64,000 nt of DNA from Mycobacterium sp. 852002-50816_SCH5313054-b. GTDB taxonomy: Bacteria; Actinomycetota; Actinomycetes; Mycobacteriales; Mycobacteriaceae. The stretch lies in contig NZ_LZIC01000031.1 in the NCBI RefSeq assembly GCF_001667185.1, positions 21,743-85,742 of the forward strand, given 5' to 3'. Numbering within the stretch: position 1 is the stretch's first letter; each line of letters opens with the position of its first letter. Below the pieces are notes generated by a model. That model was not told where the DNA came from. It saw only the letters and a program-made list of their open reading frames with translations, and made no database searches. The translations under genes and the position numbers were made by a program. Shown here piece after piece: positions 44,308 through 52,221 of this stretch.

Positions 44308-45141
44308 CTATCCAGCCTTTGTCCAGATGAATTCGTGCACGACGCTGCCCGCTTCTTGGGCCTTGGTCTCGTACTTGGTGGTGGGCCGCGCGACCGAGAT
44401 CGGCAACCGGCTGCCCGGACCGACGCGGCGCAGCTGGGGTTCGGCGTCGCCGACCTCGGCGATCTGCTCGGCGTAACCCGGGTGGTCCGTCGCGGCATGC
44501 AGGACACCACCGGGGAGTAACCGGTCCGCGATCAGGCCAATCGTGCCCGGCTGCAGAAACCGGCGCTTGTGGTGCCGGGCCTTGGGCCACGGATCGGGAA
44601 AGAACACGCGCACCCCGGTCAGCGAGCCCGGCGCGATCAGCCGGTCCAGCACGTCGATCGCGTTGCCCCGGATCAACCTGATGTTGTCGACCTGCTCGCG
44701 GTCGATCGCGGACAGCAGCTGGGCCAGCCCCCGCCGGTAGATCTCCACGGCGATCACGCCGACGTGGGGCTCGTCCTTGGCCATCGCCAGCGTGGATATG
44801 CCACTGCCGCAACCGATTTCGAGCACCACCGGCGCCTGACGGCCGAACCACGCGCGGGTGTTCAGCGGCTGCGCGGGCTGGGGTGACCCCGACGCGTCGG
44901 CGCCGACCGAGAGGCCCAGTCTCGGCCACAGCCGCTCCCACGTCTGGCGCTGGGCCGCCGACAGCGCGGAACGCCGCGAGCGAAAGCTCGTGGCCGGGAG
45001 GTGGCGCTGCTCGGGGCGGTCCGATTCGGGCGGTTCCGGGACCGCCCCCCCTCCTGTCTCCAGGACAGCCTCCACTCCCACCGGCGCGCCGGGACACGTC
45101 CCGACCCCGGGTTGCGCATGCATTTGTCCATGGTGGCCCAT
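44308..45141 (-). CDS. trmB: tRNA (guanine-N7)-methyltransferase
   Basis: This 277-residue TrmB makes m7G46 in tRNA variable loops. It has the SAM-binding motif VVLEIGCGSGISTLAMA (about residue 107), the acidic loop VIAVEIYRRG and the substrate-binding FFPDPWPKARHHKRR motif characteristic of TrmB. The start at ATG 45141 (MGHHGQMHAQPGVG) matches the H37Rv N-terminus; an in-frame upstream extension of 63 residues runs into the intergenic region and was left out. It has an N-terminal low-complexity extension of about 75 residues before the catalytic domain. It is first gene of the trmB-NYN-mmpL3 group. Confidence 0.93.
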   Translation of the reverse strand: MGHHGQMHAQPGVGTCPGAPVGVEAVLETGGGAVPEPPESDRPEQRHLPATSFRSRRSALSAAQRQTWERLWPRLGLSVGADASGSPQPAQPLNTRAWFGRQAPVVLEIGCGSGISTLAMAKDEPHVGVIAVEIYRRGLAQLLSAIDREQVDNIRLIRGNAIDVLDRLIAPGSLTGVRVFFPDPWPKARHHKRRFLQPGTIGLIADRLLPGGVLHAATDHPGYAEQIAEVGDAEPQLRRVGPGSRLPISVARPTTKYETKAQEAGSVVHEFIWTKAG

Positions 45142-45270
45142 GAACGCCCGATGTAGCCGCCCCTGATCCAGATTGATACCCAACAGTTGCCTTCGACTGG
45201 TAACAGCCCGGTGGCTCGCATCTGGGTGACGCAGGTGCCACCATTCGGTGAGGTTGAATCGGGACGGGAC

Positions 45271-46335
45271 ATGACGAGACAAGGGCACCGAATTTTCGTC
45301 GACGAGCTGCGGCGCTTCGCCGCCGGCCACGCCGACCCGCGCGCGACGGCCATCGCCGAGCGATGCGCCGCGCCGCTGCGCGTGGCCGTCCGGGGGCGCC
45401 GCGGGGTCGGTCGCCGCACGGTGGCGCGCGCCCTCGACCTCGCCGGGGACGCGTACGGCATCTCGGCGACGACGGGGGCGACCGGCACCGCCGACCTCGA
45501 CCTGTACGTCACCGCCGAGGTGCTCAAACCCGAGGACACCGCGGCGATCGCCGCCGCCGCGCGCCCCGCCTTGGCGGTGCTGAACAAGTCCGACCTGACC
45601 GGTTCACTGTCCGGCCGGGCCGGTGCCGCGCCGCCGACGGCGGCACGTTCGCGCTGCGCCGAGCTGTCGGCGCTCGCGGGTGCGCCGATGGAGCCGATGA
45701 GTGGGCTGCTCGCGCTGGCCGCGGCGCGGGGCCTGGACGGCGCACTGTGGGCGGCGCTGCGGGCGCTGGCCGCCAGTCCCGGCGGCGCCACCTGCCTGGA
45801 CGGCTCGTTCGCCGGGTTCCTGGCCGCGGACGTTCCGGTCCCGTCCGTGCTGCGGCAGCGCCTGCTGGACACCCTGGACCTGTTCGGCACCGCGCTCGGG
45901 ATCGCCGCGGCCCGGCGGGGCGCGACGCCGGCGCAGGCCCGCGCCCTGCTGCGCCGCGTCAGCGGCGTCGACGCCGTCCTGACGAGGCTCTCGGTCCTGG
46001 GGGCCGACGCGCGCTACCAGCGGGTGCTGCGGGCCGTCGCCGAGTTGGAGGCCCTGGCCGTGTCCCGGGACCGGATCGGCGAGGCGATCAGCGGCTTCCT
46101 CTCCCGCGACGACACGGTGCTCGCGCGCATGGCGGCCGCCGTCGACGTGGCCGCCGCCGCCGGGCTGGACCCCGAGGCCGATGCCGCCGCGCACCTGGCG
46201 CGGGCGGTGCGCTGGCAGCGCTTCGGCCGGGGCCCGGTGGGCGAGCTGCATCAGGCGTGCGGCGCCGACATCGCCCGCGGATCGCTGCGGCTGTGGTCAC
46301 GCGCCGCCGGCTCGCTGCCCGGGGAGTTCTATTGA
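45271..46335 (+). CDS. GTPase-like protein with degenerate P-loop (Rv0209-like)
   Basis: This 354-residue protein corresponds to Rv0209 (361). A P-loop-like segment VRGRRGVGRRT (residues 40-50) aligns with GxxxxGK[ST], but the key Lys is Arg48. A good G4 motif, VLNKSDLT (Asn105-Asp108), is present, so a guanine-binding fold is likely but hydrolysis is doubtful. The remainder is helical and Ala/Arg-rich. The stop overlaps the TTG start of the next gene, which encodes a second protein of the same general type. The pair resembles two-gene dynamin-like systems, which is inference. Function is unknown. Confidence 0.75.
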   Translation: MTRQGHRIFVDELRRFAAGHADPRATAIAERCAAPLRVAVRGRRGVGRRTVARALDLAGDAYGISATTGATGTADLDLYVTAEVLKPEDTAAIAAAARPALAVLNKSDLTGSLSGRAGAAPPTAARSRCAELSALAGAPMEPMSGLLALAAARGLDGALWAALRALAASPGGATCLDGSFAGFLAADVPVPSVLRQRLLDTLDLFGTALGIAAARRGATPAQARALLRRVSGVDAVLTRLSVLGADARYQRVLRAVAELEALAVSRDRIGEAISGFLSRDDTVLARMAAAVDVAAAAGLDPEADAAAHLARAVRWQRFGRGPVGELHQACGADIARGSLRLWSRAAGSLPGEFY

Positions 46336-47855
46336 GCGGCGAGGATCCGGCCGCTCAGGTCGACGCGCTGGTGGCGACGATCGGCCCCCGGCTGGACGCG
46401 CCCGCCGTCAACCGCCGCGACGTGGTGCTGGTGACGGGCCCCTGGCTGGCCGGCGTCACCGCGGTGGTCGGGGCGCTGCGCGAACGGCTGTCACAACACA
46501 AGTTCGTCGAGTCGACGGACCTGGGACCCGGTGACGCCCCGACCGCGGTGGTCTTCGTGGTGTCCGCGGCGGCGCAACTGACCGCGTCCGACTGCGCGCT
46601 GCTCGATGCCGCCGCCGAGCACACCGACGTCGTCGTCGGCGTGGTGTCCAAGATCGACGTCCACGGCAACTGGCGCGACGTGGTGGCCGCCGACCGCGAC
46701 GTCCTGGCCGCGCACGCGCCGCGCTACGCCCGGGTGCCGTGGGTCGGCGCGGCCGCCCTGCCCGACCTCGGCGACCCGGACGTCGACGACTTGGCGCAGA
46801 CCGTCGCGGCGCAGCTGGCCGACCCCGACATTCCTCGGCGAAACCGGTTGCGCGCCTGGGAATCCCGGCTGCAGACGGTGATCCGACGCTTCGACCGCGA
46901 CGCCGAGGGCGCGGGCCGGCGCGCCCGGGTGGACGGGCTGCGCGAAGAGCGCAGCACGGCCCTGCGGCTGCGGCGGCAGGCGAAAACCGAGCGCACCATC
47001 ACGCTGCGCGGCCAGATTCAGCAGGCCCGGGTGCAGTTGTCCTACTTCGCGCGCAACCGTTGTGCGTCGGTGCGCGGCGAGTTGCAGGAGGACGCGGCGG
47101 GGTTGTCCCGGCGCAAGATGGCCGGCTTCGAGGTGTACGCGCGCGGGCGGGTCGACGAGGTGGTGGCCGAGGTGGGCGAGGGAGCCGCCACCCACCTCGC
47201 CGACGTCGCGCAGGTGCTGGGTGTGCCGGCGGCGCTGCCCGCCTTCCACGACGCCGAGGAGAAGCTGCCGACGATCGAGGTCCCGCCGCCGCCGCTGAAA
47301 TCTCGGCGGCAGGAGACATGGCTGCTGATGCTGCTGGGCGCCGCGTTCGGGCTCGGCGTGGCGCTCACGCTCAGCCGGTTGGTGGGCGGGCTGACCTCCC
47401 GGCTGAGCCCCGCGCTGGCCGCCGCGGGGGCGGCGGGGTGCGTCGCCATCGGGCTGGTGGTCGCGTTCGTGGTCATCCACATCCGCGGCCTGCTGCGGGA
47501 CCGGGCGTTGCTGGACCGCTGGGCGGGCGAGGTCACGTCGTCGCTGCAATCGGCGGTGGAGGAGCTGGTCGCCACCCGCGTGCTGGTCGCCGAGTCGCTA
47601 CTGAGCACCGCGCTGGTCGCGCGGGACGAGGCTGAGAACTCGCACGTGGCCGAGCAGGTCAGCGCCATCGACAGCGAGCTGCGCGAGCACGCCATCGCGG
47701 CGGCCCGGGCCGCGGCGGCGCGGGACCGGGAGATGCCCACCGTGCAGGCGGCGCTGGACGCCGTGCGTGCAGAGCTGGGCGAACCGGGTACACCCCAACC
47801 CGAGGGCGAAAATGATGAACCAGTGTCAAGGAGCGAAAATGGCGATCCCGGGTGA
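46332..47855 (+). CDS. Membrane-anchored GTPase-like protein with degenerate P-loop (Rv0210-like)
   Basis: This 507-residue protein corresponds to Rv0210 (492). A nucleotide-binding-like core occupies residues 30-165: VTGPWLAGVT (Walker Lys replaced by Val42), a G3-like TDLGPGDAP, and SKID (106-109) at the G4 position. Long charged helices (about 170-300) follow, then a hairpin of two membrane helices (about 329-350 and 361-384) and a helical tail (390-490). This order of GTPase head, helical stalk and membrane hairpin is dynamin-like. No ATG or GTG fits, so the start is TTG 46332, overlapping the previous stop. Confidence 0.75.
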   Translation: MSGEDPAAQVDALVATIGPRLDAPAVNRRDVVLVTGPWLAGVTAVVGALRERLSQHKFVESTDLGPGDAPTAVVFVVSAAAQLTASDCALLDAAAEHTDVVVGVVSKIDVHGNWRDVVAADRDVLAAHAPRYARVPWVGAAALPDLGDPDVDDLAQTVAAQLADPDIPRRNRLRAWESRLQTVIRRFDRDAEGAGRRARVDGLREERSTALRLRRQAKTERTITLRGQIQQARVQLSYFARNRCASVRGELQEDAAGLSRRKMAGFEVYARGRVDEVVAEVGEGAATHLADVAQVLGVPAALPAFHDAEEKLPTIEVPPPPLKSRRQETWLLMLLGAAFGLGVALTLSRLVGGLTSRLSPALAAAGAAGCVAIGLVVAFVVIHIRGLLRDRALLDRWAGEVTSSLQSAVEELVATRVLVAESLLSTALVARDEAENSHVAEQVSAIDSELREHAIAAARAAAARDREMPTVQAALDAVRAELGEPGTPQPEGENDEPVSRSENGDPG

Positions 47856-48033
47856 CGTTCGGCCCTGTTTCTGAATCGTTGTTGTGAGAAGGCTTATACC
47901 CGCCCGAGACCTCCCCGACAAGGCGATCACGATAACCTGTAGTTAACGCCACCATGTAAACAGTTGTGTGGGCGAGAACGCATATGCAAGCGAGAGATGC
48001 CGGTTAGCAGGCAGAAGAATTCAGGAGAGTTCG
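47856..48033 (+). promoter_or_regulatory. Upstream region of pckA
   Basis: These 178 bp are clearly AT-richer than their surroundings and separate the GTPase-like pair from pckA. A ribosome site AGGAGA (48023-48028) precedes the ATG. Several TGTG-type half sites (for example at 47881-47887 and 47963-47967) occur, but I cannot identify a Crp-type palindrome with confidence. Confidence 0.4.
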
Positions 48034-49863
48034 ATGACTTCAGCGACCATTCCCGGTCTGGACAGCGCACCCACCAACCATCCCGGCCTGCTGGCTTGGG
48101 TCGAGGAGGTTGCCGAGCTCACCCAGCCCGACCGGGTGGTGTTCGCTGACGGCTCCGACGAGGAGTGGAAGCGGCTGACGGATCAGCTCGTCGAGGCGGG
48201 CACGTTCAAGCGACTGAATCCCAAGGAGTACCCCAACTCGTTCCTGGCCCTGTCCGACCCGTCCGACGTCGCGCGCGTCGAATCGCGGACCTTCATCTGC
48301 TCCGAGCGGCAGATCGACGCCGGGCCGACCAACAACTGGATGGACCCCGCCGAGATGCGGTCCACCATGACCGACCTGTACCGCGGCTGCATGCGCGGCC
48401 GCACCATGTATGTGGTGCCGTTCTGCATGGGCCCGCTCGGCGCCGACGACCCCAAGCTCGGCGTGGAGATCACCGACTCCGAGTACGTCGTCGTCTCCAT
48501 GAAGGTGATGACCCGGATGGGCAAGGCCGCGCTGGACAAGATCGGCGACGACGGGTTCTTCGTCAAGGCGCTGCACTCGGTGGGCGCCCCGCTCGAGCCG
48601 GGCCAGCAGGACGTGGCGTGGCCTTGCAACGACACCAAATACATCACCCACTTCCCGGAGACCCGCGAGATCATGAGCTACGGCTCCGGGTACGGCGGCA
48701 ACGCCCTGCTGGGCAAGAAGTGCTACTCGCTGCGCATCGCCTCGGCCATGGCCCACGACGAGGGATGGCTCGCCGAGCACATGTTGATCCTCAAGCTGAT
48801 CTCCCCGGAGAACAAGGCGTACTACTTCGCCGCGGCGTTCCCGTCGGCGTGCGGCAAGACCAACCTGGCCATGCTGCAGCCCACCATCGAAGGCTGGCGC
48901 GCCGAGACGCTGGGTGACGACATCGCGTGGATGCGGTTTGGCAAGGACGGCCGGCTGTACGCGGTCAACCCCGAGTTTGGTTTTTTCGGCGTGGCGCCGG
49001 GCACCAACTGGAAGTCCAACCCCAACGCCATGCGCACCATCGCCGCGGGCAACACCGTCTTCACCAACGTCGCGCTCACCGACGACGACGAGGTGTGGTG
49101 GGAAGGGCTGGAAGGCGAGCCGGATCACCTGATCGACTGGAAGGGCAACGACTGGTACATCCGCGACACGGAAACCAAAGCCGCGCACCCGAATTCGCGG
49201 TACTGCACGCCGATGTCGCAATGCCCGATCCTGGCGCCGGAATGGGACGACCCGCAGGGGGTGCCGATCTCGGGCATCCTGTTCGGCGCCCGCCGCAAGA
49301 CCACGGTGCCGCTGGTGACCGAGGCGCGCGACTGGCAACACGGCGTGTTCATGGGGGCCACCATGGGCAGCGAGCAGACCGCCGCAGCCGAGGGCAAGGT
49401 CGGCACGGTGCGCCGCGATCCGATGGCCATGCTGCCGTTCCTGGGCTACCACGTCGGCGACTACTTCCAGCACTGGCTGGACCTGGGCAAGAACTCCGAC
49501 GAGTCCAAGCTGCCGAAGGTGTTCTTCGTCAACTGGTTCCGCCGCGGCGACGAGGGTCAGTTCCTCTGGCCGGGCTTCGGTGAGAACAGCCGGGTGCTGA
49601 AGTGGATCGTCGACCGCATCGAGCACCGGGCCGGCGGCCAGGAGACGCCGATCGGCATCGTGCCCACCGCCCAGGACCTCGACCTCGACGGCCTCGACGT
49701 GGACAGCGCCGACGTCGAGCGGGCTCTGGAGGTCAACGCCGACGAGTGGCGCCAGGAGCTCCCGCTGATCGAGGAGTGGTTCGAGTTCGTCGGCGACAAG
49801 CTGCCCACCGGCGTCAAGGACGAGTTCGAGGCGCTCAAGCAGCGGTTCTCGGAGTCCAGCTAG
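48034..49863 (+). CDS. pckA: Phosphoenolpyruvate carboxykinase (GTP)
   Basis: This 609-residue GTP-dependent PEPCK (Rv0211: 606) converts oxaloacetate and GTP to PEP for gluconeogenesis during growth on fatty acids or cholesterol. Motifs are intact: kinase P-loop [12 protein letters not shown] with the reactive Cys, [22 protein letters not shown] and [23 protein letters not shown]. An upstream in-frame extension was rejected because [10 protein letters not shown] at 48034 matches the known N-terminus and has a ribosome site. The TAG stop interlocks with that of the SoxR-type gene (CTAG at 49860-49863). The position downstream of lipid-import genes fits its metabolic role. Confidence 0.97.
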   Translation: MTSATIPGLDSAPTNHPGLLAWVEEVAELTQPDRVVFADGSDEEWKRLTDQLVEAGTFKRLNPKEYPNSFLALSDPSDVARVESRTFICSERQIDAGPTNNWMDPAEMRSTMTDLYRGCMRGRTMYVVPFCMGPLGADDPKLGVEITDSEYVVVSMKVMTRMGKAALDKIGDDGFFVKALHSVGAPLEPGQQDVAWPCNDTKYITHFPETREIMSYGSGYGGNALLGKKCYSLRIASAMAHDEGWLAEHMLILKLISPENKAYYFAAAFPSACGKTNLAMLQPTIEGWRAETLGDDIAWMRFGKDGRLYAVNPEFGFFGVAPGTNWKSNPNAMRTIAAGNTVFTNVALTDDDEVWWEGLEGEPDHLIDWKGNDWYIRDTETKAAHPNSRYCTPMSQCPILAPEWDDPQGVPISGILFGARRKTTVPLVTEARDWQHGVFMGATMGSEQTAAAEGKVGTVRRDPMAMLPFLGYHVGDYFQHWLDLGKNSDESKLPKVFFVNWFRRGDEGQFLWPGFGENSRVLKWIVDRIEHRAGGQETPIGIVPTAQDLDLDGLDVDSADVERALEVNADEWRQELPLIEEWFEFVGDKLPTGVKDEFEALKQRFSESS

Positions 49864-50327
49864 CCGCTGATCGCCTGCCGTCGCAACGACTTCGGCAGGT
49901 ACACCGCGCCCGCCCCGGCGCCCGCTGCCGCGTCGCCCGGGTTCGAGATCGCGCAGCGCTTCAGTGACAGGCAGCCACACCCGATGCACGAATCGAGGTT
50001 GTCGCGCAGCGCGATCAGCCCGGCGATCTGGTCGTCGAGGCGAGCGCGCCACGTCCGGGACAGCCGGGACCAGTCGGCCCGGGTGGGGGTGCGGCCGTCC
50101 GGGAGCCCGGCGAGCGCGCCGGCGATCTCGTCCAGGCTCAGGCCGACGTTTCGGGCGGCCTTGATGAAGGCCAGGCGCCGCAGCATCTGGCGTTCGAATC
50201 GGCGCTGACCGCCGGAGGTCCGACTCGCCGTGATCAGGCCCTGGCCCTCGTAGAACCGGATCGCCGAGGCGGCGAAGCCGCTGCGGCGTGCGATCTCGCT
50301 GACGGAGAACAAATCCCGCTTGTCCAT
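49860..50327 (-). CDS. soxR: SoxR-type redox-sensitive MerR regulator
   Basis: This 155-residue MerR-family protein has the winged HTH at about residues 6-45 ([26 protein letters not shown]), a coiled-coil dimer helix and a complete [2Fe-2S] cluster motif C114-x2-C117-x-C119-x5-C125. This is the SoxR arrangement that senses redox-cycling compounds. It is divergent from an SDR gene, and the 67-bp gap contains a typical SoxR dyad between promoter elements. H37Rv has nadR and a methyltransferase in this interval instead, so this is an accessory gene here. Confidence 0.93.
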   Translation of the reverse strand: MDKRDLFSVSEIARRSGFAASAIRFYEGQGLITASRTSGGQRRFERQMLRRLAFIKAARNVGLSLDEIAGALAGLPDGRTPTRADWSRLSRTWRARLDDQIAGLIALRDNLDSCIGCGCLSLKRCAISNPGDAAAGAGAGAVYLPKSLRRQAISG

Positions 50328-50357
50328 CTGGCCTTCTCGAGAATTCGAATCGGGTAC

Positions 50358-50379
50358 TTGACTTAAAGTTTACTTCAAC
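50358..50379 (+). promoter_or_regulatory. SoxR operator/promoter of the SDR gene
   Basis: A -35 TTGACT (50358-50363) is followed by a dyad TTAAAG-TTTA-CTTCAA in the long spacer. -10-like hexamers lie at 50380-50385 (TATCAG) or 50383-50388 (CAGTAT, 19-bp spacer, the MerR-type distance). The layout closely resembles published SoxR sites of the form TTGAC-CTCAAG-TTTG-CTTGAG. Oxidised SoxR should activate the SDR-QueA-like transcript from here. Confidence 0.8.
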
Positions 50380-50394
50380 TATCAGTATGGCCGT

Positions 50395-51102
50395 ATGACT
50401 CAATCACATGTCGCCATCGTCACCGGCGCCTCCCGCGGGTTCGGCAAGGCGGTGACAGCCGCACTGCTCGACCGGGGGTGGGCCGTCGTCACCGATGCCC
50501 GTCGCGCCCCAGACCTCAAAGCCACTGTCGCCGAGCTGAATTCGAACCGATTGATTCCGTTGGCCGGTGACGTCACCGACGCGTCACATCGTGATGCGCT
50601 GGTCGCCGCCGCGACCGGCGCCGGACCGCTTCGGCTGCTGGTGAACAACGCCAGCAGGCTGGGGCCAAGCCCGCAACCGGCGCTCGCCGACTACCCGCCC
50701 GGCGAGTTGCGGGCCGTGTATGAGGCCAACGTGTTCGCCCCGGTGGCGCTGGTTCAGGCGGCGCTGCCCGCGCTCGCCGCCAACGCGGGGACGATCATCA
50801 ACATCACGTCCGATGCCGCCGTCGAGCCATACCCGGGCTGGGGTGGATACGGCTCGTCGAAGGCCGCGCTGGATCAGCTGTCGGCCGTCCTGGCCGCTGA
50901 AGCGCCAGCGGTGGCGGTGTACGCCTTCGATCCGGGCGACATGCGGACCGAGATGCACCAGGCCGCGTTCCCCGGGGAGGACATCTCCGATCGCGCCGAG
51001 CCGGAAGCGAAAGTCCCGGCGCTGCTGCGACTGCTGGACACGCGGCCGCCCGCGGGCCGCTACCGCGCCGCCGATTCGGTGTTGTCCGGGGTGCGCTCAT
51101 GA
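50395..51102 (+). CDS. Short-chain dehydrogenase/reductase, probable SoxR target
   Basis: This 235-residue classical SDR has the cofactor motif VTGASRGFGKA at residues 9-19, NNAS, and the catalytic INITSDA plus YGSSK (Ser-Tyr-Lys) set. It is a typical cytosolic NAD(P)(H) oxidoreductase. SoxR regulons of actinobacteria and pseudomonads commonly contain such reductases and monooxygenases acting on redox-active compounds, which fits the divergent soxR and the operator upstream. The start is ATG 50395. The stop overlaps the QueA-like gene (ATGA). Confidence 0.88.
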   Translation: MTQSHVAIVTGASRGFGKAVTAALLDRGWAVVTDARRAPDLKATVAELNSNRLIPLAGDVTDASHRDALVAAATGAGPLRLLVNNASRLGPSPQPALADYPPGELRAVYEANVFAPVALVQAALPALAANAGTIINITSDAAVEPYPGWGGYGSSKAALDQLSAVLAAEAPAVAVYAFDPGDMRTEMHQAAFPGEDISDRAEPEAKVPALLRLLDTRPPAGRYRAADSVLSGVRS

Positions 51103-52103
51103 CCGCAGCGATCGAGCCGCCGGAAGCGCGCGGCGTGGCCCGCGACGCCGTCAAGCTGCTGGTCGCCCGCCCGGGCCGGGTCGTCCACGCGCGCTTCGCG
51201 GACCTCGGCGATCACCTGCGGCCGGGCGACCTGCTCGTGGTGAACAACTCGGCCACCCTGCCCGCCGCGGTCGACGGTCGTCGCGCCGGGCGGCCGATCG
51301 CCGTGCACTTCTCGACGGCCCGCGCCGAGAAGGCCTGGGTGGTGGAACTGCGGCCCGCGGGCGACGCGGCCGGACACCTCACCGACGTCCGGCCCGGTGA
51401 ACGCATCGACCTGCCCGGCGGCGCCGGGCTCGTCATCGGTACGTCCTATCCCGAACCCGAGGTCGACCGCGCGCGGTTGTGGACGGCGCGGGTGATCTTG
51501 GAGGGGGAGGTGGGCGCGTACCTCGCCCGGCACGGGCGGCCGATCCGCTACGCGTACGTGCCGCGGCAATGGCCGCTGCGCTATTACCAGACCGTGTTCG
51601 CCCGCCACCCCGGCAGCGCCGAAATGCCCAGCGCGGCGAGGCCATTCAGCACCGAACTGGTCACCGCTCTGGTCTCCGCCGGCATCGGGATCGCGCCGGT
51701 CACGCTGCACGCCGGGGTGTCGTCGGCCGAAGCCGGCGAGCCACCGACCCCCGAGCTGTTCGAGGTGCCGGCCGGCACCGCGCGGATGGTCAACTCGGCG
51801 CGCGCGGCCGGCGGCCGGGTGATCGCCGTCGGCACCACGGTGACCCGCGCGCTGGAGTCGGCCGCCGACGCCGCGGGCGTGGTGCGGCGGGCGGTGGGCT
51901 GGACCGATCTGGTGCTCGGCCCGGACCGCCCGTGCCGGGTGGTCGACGGCCTGATCACCGGGTGGCACGACGCCGGCGCCTCACACATGTTGCTGCTGGA
52001 GGCGGTGGCGGGGCCCTCGCTGGTCGCGGCGGCCTACCGGGCAGCGGCCCTGCACGGGTATCTGTGGCATGAATTCGGCGACAGCGCCCTGCTGCTGCCG
52101 TGA
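51099..52103 (+). CDS. QueA-like S-adenosylmethionine:tRNA ribosyltransferase-isomerase family protein
   Basis: This 334-residue protein is recognisable as QueA family by LRPGDLLVVNNSATLPA near the start, the SAARPFSTELV segment corresponding to the QueA active-site SAAPTAGLHF region, and a C-terminal GWHDAGASHMLLLEAVAGP. E. coli QueA, about 356 residues, adds epoxyqueuosine precursor to queuosine tRNA. Several canonical residues differ (the AGLHF stretch is missing), and no tgt or queuosine genes are nearby. A different SAM-derived reaction is therefore likely. It overlaps the SDR gene and should share SoxR control. Confidence 0.78.
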   Translation: MTAAIEPPEARGVARDAVKLLVARPGRVVHARFADLGDHLRPGDLLVVNNSATLPAAVDGRRAGRPIAVHFSTARAEKAWVVELRPAGDAAGHLTDVRPGERIDLPGGAGLVIGTSYPEPEVDRARLWTARVILEGEVGAYLARHGRPIRYAYVPRQWPLRYYQTVFARHPGSAEMPSAARPFSTELVTALVSAGIGIAPVTLHAGVSSAEAGEPPTPELFEVPAGTARMVNSARAAGGRVIAVGTTVTRALESAADAAGVVRRAVGWTDLVLGPDRPCRVVDGLITGWHDAGASHMLLLEAVAGPSLVAAAYRAAALHGYLWHEFGDSALLLP

Positions 52104-52154
52104 TCACTTAGGTAACAAGAACCCGGGCCCATCGGACCACCCCGAAGATCTTGT

Positions 52155-52195
52155 GACGGGTGTGACTTGATGACGTCGGCCACTTAACACCCGTC
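52155..52195. promoter_or_regulatory. Long inverted repeat upstream of fadD4
   Basis: Perfect 9-bp arms, GACGGGTGT (52155-52163) and ACACCCGTC (52187-52195), are separated by 23 bp, between the QueA-like gene and fadD4. The right arm ends 26 nt before the fadD4 ATG. It could be a pair of operator half-sites or an mRNA hairpin. No known mycobacterial lipid-regulator consensus (KstR, KstR2) fits it. Confidence 0.5.
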
Positions 52196-52221
52196 AACTT
52201 CGGCGGCGGTACAGTCCTCCC

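Noticed and set aside
45142..45330. In-frame 63-residue extension of TrmB
   Set aside because: It overlaps the start of the divergent GTPase-like gene; the internal MGHHGQMHAQP start matches the family.
48040..50403. Open frame of 787 codons antisense to pckA and soxR
   Set aside because: The composition (runs of Val, His, Arg, Gly, Ala) is that of a complement shadow; pckA has complete motifs on the plus strand.
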